In this document: piece after piece, positions 1 to 7,833 of the stretch
How the letters are laid out: every line of letters starts with the position of its first letter
How positions within the stretch are numbered: position 1 is the first letter of the stretch
Source of the DNA: Streptomyces sp. CT34
GTDB taxonomy: Bacteria > Actinomycetota > Actinomycetes > Streptomycetales > Streptomycetaceae
Length of the DNA: 64,000 bases
NCBI RefSeq assembly: GCF_000805335.1
Contig: NZ_KN708638.1
Location: 5,616,776 to 5,680,775 of the forward strand
Direction of reading: 5' to 3'
Position numbers and translations under genes: made by a program
The notes under the pieces: model-generated
Seen by the model: only the letters and a program-made list of their open reading frames with translations
What the model was told of the DNA's origin: nothing
The model's database searches: none

Positions 1-40
1 GATTCTCCCTGTCCCACCAAGAAACAGGAGAACTACCAGC

Positions 41-928
41 ATGACGCACCCGCGCCCCTCCGACCAGCTGACCTCCGCGCTTGACGCAGCGTCGCGGGGC
101 TGGCACGTCTTCCCCCTCATCCCCGGCGACAAGCGCCCCGCCGTCCGCGACTGGGAGACCCGCGCCACCACCGACCGCGAGCGCATCACCCGGTGCTGGA
201 CGCACGCCCCCTACAACGTCGGCATCGCCACCGGACCGTCCGGGCTGGTCGTCGTCGACCTCGACACCCCCAAGTGTCCTGACGACACCCCGCCGGCCGA
301 ATGGACCGCGCACGGCGTCGCCGATGGCGCGGACGTGCTCGCCGTGCTCTGCGAGCGCCACGGCCAGCTCTTCCCTGCCGACACCCACACCGTGCGCACC
401 GGCCGCGGCGGGCTGCACCTGTACTTCGCCGCCCCCACAGGCGAAGAACTGCGCAACACACAGGGCAAGCTGGGCTGGAAGATCGACACCCGCGCCGGAG
501 GCGGCTACGTCGTCGCCGCAGGCAGCATCGCCAACGGGCACCCCTACACGACCCCCCACAGCGCCTCCGTGGCGCTCCTGCCGGGCTGGCTGGCTGCACT
601 GCTGCGCCCGGCTCCGCTGCCCCCGCAGCGCCCGGTCACCGTCCCGCTCACGACAAGAGACCGGCGCGGTAAGTTCCTCAACGCGGCACTCAACGGCGAG
701 TTGGCCCGAGTCGCCAACTCCGGTGAGCACCAGCACAACAACGCCCTCTACTACGCCTCAGTGGCGCTGGGACAGCTGGTCGCCGGGGGAGAGCTGGACG
801 CACACACGGTGACCGAGAGGCTCGTTGAGGCAGCGCTCAGCGTCGGCCAAGGTGAGCAAGAGGCCCGGCGCACCATCGCCTCCGGCCTGCGGGCCGGAGC
901 CAATCGTCCCCGGACGGTCGCGGCATGA
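41..928 (+). CDS. Bifunctional DNA primase/polymerase (prim-pol) of an integrated element
   Basis: This 295-residue protein matches the small archaeo-eukaryotic type primase/polymerase family that replicates many actinobacterial integrative elements. Visible motifs are the metal-binding VVDLD (Asp73, Asp75), the GRGGLHLYF block with His126, and WKIDTRAGGGYVVAAG further on, in the order expected for a prim-pol fold; the C-terminal third is helical. The ATG start is preceded by aggag. The stop overlaps the next start by 4 nt (ATGA), so it is coupled to the ATPase gene. It likely acts with that ATPase to replicate the excised element. The role in this element is inferred from family and context. 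Confidence 0.85.
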   Translation: MTHPRPSDQLTSALDAASRGWHVFPLIPGDKRPAVRDWETRATTDRERITRCWTHAPYNVGIATGPSGLVVVDLDTPKCPDDTPPAEWTAHGVADGADVLAVLCERHGQLFPADTHTVRTGRGGLHLYFAAPTGEELRNTQGKLGWKIDTRAGGGYVVAAGSIANGHPYTTPHSASVALLPGWLAALLRPAPLPPQRPVTVPLTTRDRRGKFLNAALNGELARVANSGEHQHNNALYYASVALGQLVAGGELDAHTVTERLVEAALSVGQGEQEARRTIASGLRAGANRPRTVAA

Positions 929-2073
929 ACAACAACCCCATCCCCCCGCTCCACCTGTACTCGGTGCCGCCCCACCCCGAGACGGACCGCGAGGCGCCGC
1001 CGAAGCGGGAACGAATGCGCACCGCATGGACCGCGGATCAGCTGATGGCCGCGGACTTCCCGGAGCCGAAGTGGGCCGTGCCGGGCATTCTCTCCGAGGG
1101 CGTCAACCTCCTGGCCGGTCCGCCGAAGGTCGGCAAGTCCTGGCTGTCCCTCGGACTCGGACTGTCCGTCGCCGCGGGAGGCACGGCGTTCGACGCTGTG
1201 CCCGTGGAGGGCGGACCGGTCCTCTACCTTGCGTTGGAGGACACCCCGCGGCGTCTTCAGGCCCGTATGGGCAAGATCCTCGGAGGCCAGCCCGCACCGG
1301 CCGGGCTGACCCTCGCCACCCAGTGCCCGCCGCTGCCGCAGGGCGGCAACGAGGCGATCGCCAACTGGTTGGAGCGCAACCCTGAGGCGCGCATGGTGGT
1401 CATCGACGTGTTCGCCAAGATGCGCGGAGCCTCCGCGCCCGGCGCGTCTGCCTACGACGCTGACTATGCCGCCGTGGGGCACGCGAAGCGGCTCGCGGAC
1501 CACTACAGCGTGGCCGTAGTCCTGGTGCACCACGTCCGCAAGGCGGGTTCGGACGACTTCCTAACCGAGGTCTCCGGCACCAACGGCCTCGCGGGCGCCG
1601 CAGACGCCACGCTCGTACTCAAGCGCGCCCGCGGGCAGGCCGACGGCATCCTCCATGTCACCGGCCGCGACGTCGACGAAGCCGAGTACGCCCTGAAGTT
1701 CCACAAGGGCGCCGGAGCCTGGCAGTTGCTCGACGGGCCCGTCTCCGACCACACCATCGGCGACACCCGCGCTGCCATCCTGCGCTACATCCGGGAGAAC
1801 CCTGGCGTGCAGCCCAAGGACATCGCCGAGGCGTTGCCGCAGGTCGACGCCGACACCATCCGACGCTACTGCTCCCGCATGGCCAGAGCAGGCCAGCTCA
1901 CCAAGGACGGCAGCGGCCGGTACTACCCGGACACCGCGGCGAATGCCCGGGAGGTGTCCGAGGTGTCCGACTGTCCGGTTACCCCATCTGACCAGGGAAA
2001 AGTACCCGGACACCCGGATTGCCCTAGTGTCCGACTGTCCGGTGCGGACGAGGCCGAAGGGATGGCCAGATGA
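925..2073 (+). CDS. AAA/RecA-like ATPase (RepA-type) of the integrated element
   Basis: This 382-residue protein has a Walker A motif GPPKVGKS, a Walker B strand MVVIDVFAKMR and the later VLVHHVRK strand typical of hexameric RecA-like replicative helicases (RepA-type) encoded beside prim-pol genes. After the ATPase core, a winged-helix-like segment (LRYIRENPGVQPKDIAEAL) probably binds DNA. The start overlaps the primase stop (ATGA) and the stop overlaps the excisionase start (ATGA). The last 110 bases carry GTGTCCG-type repeats that are out of phase with the codons, suggesting a DNA site inside the gene. Helicase/initiator function is inferred from family and neighbours. Confidence 0.8.
   Translation: MNNNPIPPLHLYSVPPHPETDREAPPKRERMRTAWTADQLMAADFPEPKWAVPGILSEGVNLLAGPPKVGKSWLSLGLGLSVAAGGTAFDAVPVEGGPVLYLALEDTPRRLQARMGKILGGQPAPAGLTLATQCPPLPQGGNEAIANWLERNPEARMVVIDVFAKMRGASAPGASAYDADYAAVGHAKRLADHYSVAVVLVHHVRKAGSDDFLTEVSGTNGLAGAADATLVLKRARGQADGILHVTGRDVDEAEYALKFHKGAGAWQLLDGPVSDHTIGDTRAAILRYIRENPGVQPKDIAEALPQVDADTIRRYCSRMARAGQLTKDGSGRYYPDTAANAREVSEVSDCPVTPSDQGKVPGHPDCPSVRLSGADEAEGMAR
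1954..2043. repeat. Iteron-like GTGTCCG/CTGTCCGG repeats at the 3' end of the ATPase gene
   Basis: The 17-bp sequence GTGTCCGACTGTCCGGT occurs identically at 1963-1979 and 2027-2043. An extra GTGTCCG is at 1954-1960 and an inverted CGGACAC at 2007-2013. The 64-bp period is not a multiple of three, so the repeat is not conserved at protein level. Arrays of this kind next to rep and xis genes are typical of initiator or regulator binding sites; an origin or Xis site is an inference. Confidence 0.6.
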
Positions 2074-2264
2074 GCGCTCGTGCACGGGACGAGAAGATGA
2101 CCGTCCAGGAGGTTCTTGCCGACCTGAAGGTCGCCCCGTCGACCTTCTATCGGTGGCGCCAACTGGGGAAGGGGCCGCGCTCGATCAAGCTCCCGAACGG
2201 CGATGTCCGGATCCGGCGGTCGGAGTACGAGCGTTGGCTTGCGGAGCGGGAGGACGCTGCGTGA
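2070..2264 (+). CDS. xis: Excisionase-like helix-turn-helix protein
   Basis: This 64-residue protein is a MerR/excisionase-type HTH: MTVQEVLADLKVAPSTFYRW forms the helix-turn-helix and the GKGPRSIKLPNGDVRIRRS stretch forms the wing, ending in the usual ERWLAERE helix. Proteins of this size immediately before a tyrosine integrase are normally Xis, bending DNA at the attachment site and directing excision. The ATG at 2070 overlaps the ATPase stop (ATGA) and its stop overlaps the integrase GTG (GTGA). A second ATG nine codons in is a possible alternative start. Confidence 0.8.
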   Translation: MSARARDEKMTVQEVLADLKVAPSTFYRWRQLGKGPRSIKLPNGDVRIRRSEYERWLAEREDAA

Positions 2265-3724
2265 GCACTGAGAACGGCACCCCGGCCGGGCGCCCTCGCG
2301 GGTCGGCCCGGCCGGGCTACACCTTCGACGTCAAGTTGTGGAAGATCTCCAAAACCGGCCGCAAATCCCGCCCATGGCGCCTTCGTTGGGTAGTGGCAGG
2401 CGAGGTGTTCGGCGATACGTTCGCCACGTACCCGCTCGCCGAAAGCCGACGCAATGAGTTGTGGCACGCCATGAATCGGCGCGGCGAAGCGTTCGAGATC
2501 GAATCGGGGCTGCCAGAGTCCGAGGTGCGGGCGGCGGCCGAGGCCGCTGTAGCAGCGGACGCCGAACCGCGGGTTCGGTGGTTCGAGTTCTGCCGCAAGT
2601 ACGTGGCCGGGCGGTGGCGTACAGGCGCGGCCAAGACCCGTGAGGGCATGGCGGACGGTCTTGCGGCCGTGACGCTCGCCATGGTCAAGCGCGGGGACGG
2701 CGTCCCCGACGACGAGACGCTTCGACTTGCTTTCAGGTGGGGGGTCGTGCCCGCGAATGCGGGGGAGGAACCGTCGGCCGAACTCAAGGCGGCGTACGAC
2801 TGGGTTACGACGGCCGACCGGCCGTTGGGTGATCTGGCCGACCCCGAGGTACTCGAAGACGTGCTGTACCGCCTCAGCTACAAGCTGGACGGCACCCCGG
2901 CGGCGGGCGACACGTACAAGCGGCGCCGTCGCGCCCTGAACACCGCCCTCGAACACGCCGTGGTCGCGGGGGAGCTCGCGGAGAACCCGCTTCAGCGGTC
3001 CCGCCGGAAACACGTCGGCTCGAACGACGTGGTGGATCGCCGCGTGCTGGTGAACGCCGTACAGGCGCGCCAGTTGCTCACCGCCGTCTCCTACGTCGGG
3101 TCGTGGGATCGCTGCCGCGGGCGGCGTCTGGTGGCCTTCTACGCGGTCCTGTACTACGCAGGGCTCCGACCCGCTGAGGCCGTCGGGCTACGGCTGTCGG
3201 ACTGTCACCTGCCGGAGAAGGGCTGGGGCACGCTGACACTGCGGGAGACACGCCCTGTCTCCGGCAAGCAGTGGACGGACTCAGGAGAACGGCACGACCG
3301 CCGCGGACTGAAGGCGCGGGAGGCCTCCACGGACCGGCCCGTTCCGATCCCGCCGGTCCTGGTCGCCATCCTTCAGGAGCACCTGAAGGAGTTCGGCACT
3401 GCCAAGGAGGGGCGTGTGTTCGGCAACGAGCGCGGGGGAGTGGTCGGTTCTTCTACCTATTGGCGGGTGTGGGAGGAAGCGCGGGGGTACGCCCTCCCGC
3501 CGGAACGCGCAGACTCGCCGTTGGCTGGGCGCCCGTACGACCTACGGCACGCCTGCATCACGCGGTGGCTGAACGCGGGGGTGCCGATTGCTGAGGTGGC
3601 CCGTCGGGTCGGCAACTCTCCGGAGGTGATCCACCGCCGGTATCACGGCTGTATCGATGGCCATGAGGAAGCGGCGAACGCCAAGATCACAAAGGTGCTG
3701 GAGGAGGACGGCGACACGGCTTGA
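2261..3724 (+). CDS. int: Tyrosine site-specific recombinase (integrase)
   Basis: This 487-residue integrase catalyses insertion and excision of the element at the adjacent tRNA gene. The N-terminal arm- and core-binding regions precede the catalytic domain with Arg about 303 (YYAGLRPAEAVGL), the box II block YDLRHACITRW (Arg429, with Tyr in place of the usual first His) and the nucleophile Tyr461 in HRRYHG. The open frame extends upstream to 1943, but the GTG at 2261 overlaps the excisionase stop as GTGA, matching the coupling of the whole cassette, so I use it. The gene ends 134 bp from the tRNA 3' end, the normal int-attP layout. Confidence 0.9.
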   Translation: MSTENGTPAGRPRGSARPGYTFDVKLWKISKTGRKSRPWRLRWVVAGEVFGDTFATYPLAESRRNELWHAMNRRGEAFEIESGLPESEVRAAAEAAVAADAEPRVRWFEFCRKYVAGRWRTGAAKTREGMADGLAAVTLAMVKRGDGVPDDETLRLAFRWGVVPANAGEEPSAELKAAYDWVTTADRPLGDLADPEVLEDVLYRLSYKLDGTPAAGDTYKRRRRALNTALEHAVVAGELAENPLQRSRRKHVGSNDVVDRRVLVNAVQARQLLTAVSYVGSWDRCRGRRLVAFYAVLYYAGLRPAEAVGLRLSDCHLPEKGWGTLTLRETRPVSGKQWTDSGERHDRRGLKAREASTDRPVPIPPVLVAILQEHLKEFGTAKEGRVFGNERGGVVGSSTYWRVWEEARGYALPPERADSPLAGRPYDLRHACITRWLNAGVPIAEVARRVGNSPEVIHRRYHGCIDGHEEAANAKITKVLEEDGDTA

Positions 3725-3726
3725 TC

Positions 3727-3746
3727 GGTGTGTCGGAGGTGTGTCG
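3727..3746. repeat. Direct repeats, candidate integrase arm sites
   Basis: GGTGTGTCG occurs twice, at 3727-3735 and 3738-3746, with an 11-bp period, between the integrase stop and the tRNA gene. One-turn-spaced direct repeats in this position are typical arm-type sites for tyrosine integrases. No binding data can be read from the sequence. Confidence 0.35.
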
Positions 3747-3770
3747 TGAACACTGAGAGAGCCTGAGGAG

Positions 3771-3801
3771 GAGCGGGAGTCAGTGGGACTGGCTCCCGCT
3801 C
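3771..3801 (+). terminator. Terminator hairpin after the integrase gene
   Basis: GAGCGGGAGTCAGT (3771-3784) pairs with ACTGGCTCCCGCTC (3788-3801) over 14 bp with one G-U pair and a GGG loop, followed by TCTTGTG. It lies 46 bp after the integrase stop and would keep integrase transcripts out of the tRNA gene, which is encoded on the other strand. Confidence 0.65.
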
Positions 3802-3857
3802 TCTTGTGCTGGCATTCGCCCTGGTCAGAGCTTGATTCTTGCTGGTTGACCGGCGAG

Positions 3858-3905
3858 TGCCCCCGGCAGGATTCGAACCTGCGCACACGGCTCCGGAGGC
3901 CGTTG
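3858..3905. other. Probable attachment site (element/chromosome junction) in the tRNA 3' half
   Basis: The integrase gene lies immediately outside the tRNA 3' end, and the element genes continue leftwards beyond the window. For this integrase class the crossover identity block usually runs from the anticodon loop to the tRNA 3' end. The exact limits cannot be fixed here because the second att copy would be left of position 1. Rightward, from the tRNA on, the gene content is ordinary core chromosome. Confidence 0.5.
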
Positions 3906-3929
3906 CTCTATCCCCTGAGCTACGGGGGC
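3858..3929 (-). tRNA. tRNA-Arg (anticodon CCG)
   Basis: On the minus strand the sequence folds as a full cloverleaf of 72 nt: acceptor GCCCCCG/CGGGGGC, D arm GCTC...GAGC, anticodon stem ACGGC/GCCGT around loop CTCCGGA, and T arm GCAGG-TTCGAAT-CCTGC, with discriminator A. The anticodon is CCG (Arg, codon CGG). CCA is not encoded. The 3' end faces the integrase gene, so the 3' half is the probable core of the element's attachment site, restored by the element on integration. Confidence 0.93.
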
Positions 3930-4152
3930 GTTGCCGCTGTTGTTGCGGCGACGGGTAGAACCCTACCAGCTCTGATGGGGTGTTCATGAACAGGGTTTTG
4001 GGAGGGGGACGGAGGGCGGTGGAAGGCGGGGGACGGGCGGCTTTACCGCATGGGATGGGTGTGCCGGCGGTGCTCGTGGAAAGGTCCCCCGCATGGGGGC
4101 GGAAGTGGGCAAAACCGGGACGCAGCCGCAGGTGGGCACCTAGTCTCATGGT

Positions 4153-4701
4153 GTGCCTGGCTTGTCCGGTCGGATCCTTGTCGTGGACGACAACAAGGTG
4201 ATCCGGCAGTTGATCAGGGTCAACCTTGAGCTGGAGGGCTTCGAGGTGGTGACCGCGGCTGATGGTGCCGAATGTCTGGACGTCGTGCACCACGTGAGAC
4301 CGGACGTGGTGACCCTCGACGTCGTGATGCCGCGGCTCAACGGGCTGCACACCGCCGCGCGTCTGCGCTCCGACCCGCGGACCTGGGACATTCCGATCGC
4401 CATCGTCAGCGCGTGCACCCAGGGCGAGGTGGACAACGGGGAGTCGGTGGGGATCGACGCCTTTCTGGCGAAGCCGTTCGAGCCGATGGAGCTGGTGCGT
4501 ACGGTCGGGATGCTGGTCCGCGAGGGGCGGCAGCGGGAGCGCGGTCCCGAGAGTGAGGGGGCCGAGGGCGGGCCTGAGGTGCCGGGGGGCGGCGGCATGA
4601 CGGCCGCGGACGGTGTTCAGGGGAACGCCGTGGGGGACGAGGTCGAGAGTGGCGTGGAGAGCGGTGGGGAATCCGGGGCCGGGGGGCGGTCGGCCGGCTG
4701 A
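4153..4701 (+). CDS. Single-domain response regulator (receiver only)
   Basis: This 182-residue protein has one receiver domain over about residues 7-120: acidic pair Asp12-Asp13, phospho-acceptor Asp56 in VTLDVVMP, and the conserved Lys in FLAKPF. No output domain follows; the last 60 residues are a Gly/Glu-rich low-complexity tail. It therefore probably signals by protein contact rather than DNA binding. There is no kinase gene beside it, so its partner is unknown. I use the GTG at 4153; the GTG at 4151 is out of frame. It corresponds in position to the S. coelicolor receiver gene upstream of the lysA cluster. Confidence 0.8.
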   Translation: MPGLSGRILVVDDNKVIRQLIRVNLELEGFEVVTAADGAECLDVVHHVRPDVVTLDVVMPRLNGLHTAARLRSDPRTWDIPIAIVSACTQGEVDNGESVGIDAFLAKPFEPMELVRTVGMLVREGRQRERGPESEGAEGGPEVPGGGGMTAADGVQGNAVGDEVESGVESGGESGAGGRSAG

Positions 4702-4792
4702 GGCGGCGGGTCGTGGGGCCGGGGCGGTGCCGGGTGTCCACAGGGCGAAACCGGGTCGCATGGATGCCCCCCTTCTCCCATACGCTTGTCCT

Positions 4793-6199
4793 GTGACGCC
4801 CGCCGAGCTCTCCCGTACCGTCCTGCGCTCCGTGCGCGGTGCTGTTGAGGAACGGGAGCTCTCCGTGGCCGTACCGGCGCGGATCGTGGTGCAGCCGCCG
4901 CCGCGGCCCGGGTGCGGGGACTACGCCTCCAACATCGCGTTGCAGCTGGCCGGGCCCGCGGGGCGGCCGGCCCGGGAGGTGGCCGAGATCCTGCGGAAGC
5001 GGCTGGCGGGCAGTGCGGGGATCGCCCGGGTCGAGATCGCGGGACCCGGTTTCCTGAATTTCACGCTGGGGGACGGCGCGCTGGCCGGGCTGGTACGGGA
5101 AGTACTGGCGCGTGGGGCGGCGTACGGGGAGTGCAGCGGCGCTTCCGGGGAGGCGAGTGCTTCCGGGCGCGGGCGGGGGAGTGGGGCTTCGGGGCCTGCG
5201 GCGGCCCCGGTGGGAAGTGGCGCGCGCGGCCTGGTCGTGGCCGAGGTGCTGGCGCGGATCGGAGCGGGTGACGGCGGTCGGGCCGCCGGCCCGAGTGAAG
5301 ACGTCGCCGGCCCCGGAGACGACGTCGCCGGCCCCGATGACGGGTGTCTCGATGACGGGCCGGGGGGTCCGGCCGGCGGGGGCACTGTTTTCGTCAACTG
5401 CCTTGCCGGCTCTGGATCTCCCTCTGGTTCTGGATCGGTCTCTGGCTCTGGATCGGGCTCCGGTCCCGGTTCGGGTTCCGGTCCCGGTTCGGTTTCCCCT
5501 GCCGGTTCCGGCTCGGAATCCGTCGCCGCCTCCGCCGACGCCCACGCTCCCGCCCGCGTCTCGCCCTTCTCCTTCCCATCTGCCCCTGTCTCGTCCTTCC
5601 GTCCCGCCCTCGACTCGTCCTCCCCCTCCGCCCGTGCCGAGTTGGCCGCGCTCGTGGCGCGGCTCGGTTCGGACGAGGCCCGCTGGGTGCTGCTGCGGCC
5701 GGCGGCCCAGGACCCGGTGCGGGTGCCGGAGCGGCCGGTGCAGCGGGAGGAGAATCCGCGGTTCCGGGTCCAGTACGCGTACGCCCGGACCCGGGCGATG
5801 GCGCGCGGCGCGCGGGAGCTGGGGTTCGCGGGGGAGCCGGGCGAGGTGATGGCGGCCGGGGGCGGCCGGGTGGTGGCGACGGGACGTCCGCATGATTCGC
5901 AGGGGCCCGGGAGCGGGCAGCCGTCGCGGATCCTCCAGGCCGTGCAGACGTGCCTGGCGACCTACCCCGCGGCCACGGAGAGCGCTCTGCGGCTGGGGGC
6001 GCCGGACCGGCTGGTGCGGCATCTGGAGGCGACCGCGGATGCCTGGCTCCGGTGCCAGGAGGAGTTTCCGCCGCTGCCCGTCGGCGAGGAGAAACCCTTG
6101 GCCGTGCACCGTGCCCGGCTGGCCCTTGCCGAGGCCGCCGGGGCGGTGCTGGGGAACGGCCTGCGCCTGCTCGGCATCTCTGCTTCTGAATACGTCTGA
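4793..6199 (+). CDS. nrtL: ArgRS-related anticodon-binding protein lacking a catalytic domain
   Basis: The N-terminus (about residues 5-105) resembles the additional domain of arginyl-tRNA synthetase (DYASNIALQLA, then REVAEILRKRL and GPGFLNFTLG). The C-terminus (about 320-468) is a DALR anticodon-binding domain (FRVQYAYARTRAMARGA to LGISASEYV). The class I catalytic Rossmann domain with HIGH and KMSKS is absent; a Gly/Ser/Pro-rich linker of roughly 200 residues occupies its place. It cannot aminoacylate as read. It sits directly upstream of lysA, where mycobacteria and corynebacteria keep genuine argS, so it looks like a decayed or repurposed argS copy. NCBI names such Streptomyces proteins NrtL (from memory). 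I chose the GTG at 4793; an in-frame ATG at 4760 is possible. Confidence 0.75.
   Translation: MTPAELSRTVLRSVRGAVEERELSVAVPARIVVQPPPRPGCGDYASNIALQLAGPAGRPAREVAEILRKRLAGSAGIARVEIAGPGFLNFTLGDGALAGLVREVLARGAAYGECSGASGEASASGRGRGSGASGPAAAPVGSGARGLVVAEVLARIGAGDGGRAAGPSEDVAGPGDDVAGPDDGCLDDGPGGPAGGGTVFVNCLAGSGSPSGSGSVSGSGSGSGPGSGSGPGSVSPAGSGSESVAASADAHAPARVSPFSFPSAPVSSFRPALDSSSPSARAELAALVARLGSDEARWVLLRPAAQDPVRVPERPVQREENPRFRVQYAYARTRAMARGARELGFAGEPGEVMAAGGGRVVATGRPHDSQGPGSGQPSRILQAVQTCLATYPAATESALRLGAPDRLVRHLEATADAWLRCQEEFPPLPVGEEKPLAVHRARLALAEAAGAVLGNGLRLLGISASEYV
5398..5520 (+). repeat. Low-complexity Gly-Ser repeat tract inside the ArgRS-like gene
   Basis: The tract is built of repeated TCTGGATC- and CCGGTTCGGGTT-like units and encodes alternating GS/GP dipeptides. 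It has a clearly pyrimidine-rich, less GC-saturated base pattern than the flanking domains. It sits in the linker where ArgRS would carry its catalytic domain. Confidence 0.7.
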
Positions 6200-6302
6200 T
6201 GTGTGTGAGGCGCCTGATGCATCCGTCCCACGGCCTTCGCGCACCCCTGGTGACCACCTCCGATGACTACCTCTGAAAGATTTTGAGGGGATCGTTTCCG
6301 TT

Positions 6303-7694
6303 ATGAGTCGTTCCGCGCATCCTGCTGGGCCCCGCCATGGCGACGTGCTGCCCGAGGGGCACTACGCCGGGCCGCCCGCCGACCTCAACACCCTTGACCC
6401 GCACGTCTGGTCCCGTACCGTCCGGCGCGACGCCGACGGTGTGGTGACCGTCGGCGGGCTGGCCGTGACCGCGCTCGCCGAGGAGTTCGGCACGCCGGCG
6501 TACTTCCTGGACGAGGAGGACTTCCGGGCGCGCTGCCGGGCCTGGAAGGACGCGTTCGGGGCGGACGCCGACGTGTTCTACGCGGGCAAGGCGTTCCTCT
6601 CCCGGGCCGTCGTGCGCTGGCTGGACGAAGAAGGGCTGAATCTCGACGTCTGCTCCGGCGGCGAGCTGGCCACGGCGCTGGCCGCCGGGATGCCCGCCGA
6701 GCGGATCGCGCTGCACGGCAACAACAAGAGCACCGAGGAGATCACCCGGGCCGTCGAGGCGGGGGTGGGCCGGATCGTGCTCGACTCCTTCCAGGAGATC
6801 GTGCGGGTCGCGCATATCGCCGAGAAGCTCGGCAAGCGGCAGCGGGTGCAGATCCGCGTCACCGTCGGCGTCGAGGCGCACACCCACGAGTTCATCGCCA
6901 CCGCGCACGAGGACCAGAAGTTCGGGATCGCGCTCGCCGGCGGGCAGGCCGCCGAGGCGGTGCGGCGCGCGCTGAAGCTGGACGGCCTCGAACTCATCGG
7001 TATCCACAGCCACATCGGGTCGCAGATCTTCGACATGGCGGGCTTCGAGGTCTCCGCCCGCCGCGTCGTCCAACTGCTCGCCGAGGTGCGGGACGAGCAC
7101 GGCATCGAGCTGCCGGAGATCGATCTCGGCGGCGGCCTCGGGATCGCGTACACCTCCGAGGACGACCCGCGCGAGCCGCACGAGATCGCCAGGGCGCTGG
7201 GCGACATCGTGACCCGCGAGTGCGACGCCGCAGGGCTGCGGGTGCCGCGGCTGTCGGTCGAGCCGGGACGGGCGATCATCGGGCCGACGGCGTTCACGCT
7301 CTACGAGGTCGGCACGGTCAAGGAGCTCGAAGGGCTGCGGACGTACGTGTCCGTGGACGGCGGGATGTCCGACAACATCCGCACCGCGCTCTACGACGCG
7401 GAGTACAGCGTGACGCTGGCGTCGCGCACGTCGGACGCCCGGCCGATGCTGTCCCGGGTCGTCGGCAAGCACTGCGAGAGCGGCGACATCGTCGTCCGTG
7501 ACGCCTTCCTGCCCGGCGATGTGGCGCCCGGGGACCTGCTCGCGGTGCCGGCCACGGGTGCCTACTGCCGCTCCATGGCGAGCAACTACAACCACGCGCT
7601 GCGGCCCCCGGTCGTGGCCGTCAAGGACGGTGCGGCCCGGGTGATCGTCCGGCGGGAGACGGAGGAAGATCTCCTGCGGCTGGATGTCGGGTAG
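6303..7694 (+). CDS. lysA: Diaminopimelate decarboxylase
   Basis: LysA removes CO2 from meso-diaminopimelate to give L-lysine, the last step of the pathway, and is PLP-dependent. The 463-residue protein shows the PLP lysine Lys96 in VFYAGKAFLSRA, HSHIGSQIFD, the Gly-rich phosphate-binding block DLGGGLGIAY, VSVDGGMSDNIR and the CESGD motif that completes the active site across the dimer. Length and motif order are standard for the bacterial family. It is first in the lysA-hom-thrC-thrB cluster of aspartate-family genes. An upstream GAGGGG serves as ribosome site. Confidence 0.95.
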   Translation: MSRSAHPAGPRHGDVLPEGHYAGPPADLNTLDPHVWSRTVRRDADGVVTVGGLAVTALAEEFGTPAYFLDEEDFRARCRAWKDAFGADADVFYAGKAFLSRAVVRWLDEEGLNLDVCSGGELATALAAGMPAERIALHGNNKSTEEITRAVEAGVGRIVLDSFQEIVRVAHIAEKLGKRQRVQIRVTVGVEAHTHEFIATAHEDQKFGIALAGGQAAEAVRRALKLDGLELIGIHSHIGSQIFDMAGFEVSARRVVQLLAEVRDEHGIELPEIDLGGGLGIAYTSEDDPREPHEIARALGDIVTRECDAAGLRVPRLSVEPGRAIIGPTAFTLYEVGTVKELEGLRTYVSVDGGMSDNIRTALYDAEYSVTLASRTSDARPMLSRVVGKHCESGDIVVRDAFLPGDVAPGDLLAVPATGAYCRSMASNYNHALRPPVVAVKDGAARVIVRRETEEDLLRLDVG

Positions 7695-7833
7695 GGGCGG
7701 ATCGCCGGGACCGGGCCCCGGATGAAATAAATGTCTCGGTATCCGGACCGACGACGGAAAGTGCGGTCCGGTGCGTGAGACTGGTGCATGACCAAGCATG
7801 AAAACCGCTGGATCGAAGAAAAGACGAGGTCGA

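Noticed and set aside
4406..6244. A 612-codon minus-strand open frame over the ArgRS-like gene
   Set aside because: ArgRS-like N- and C-terminal domains are on the plus strand. The reverse product is low-complexity Arg/Pro.
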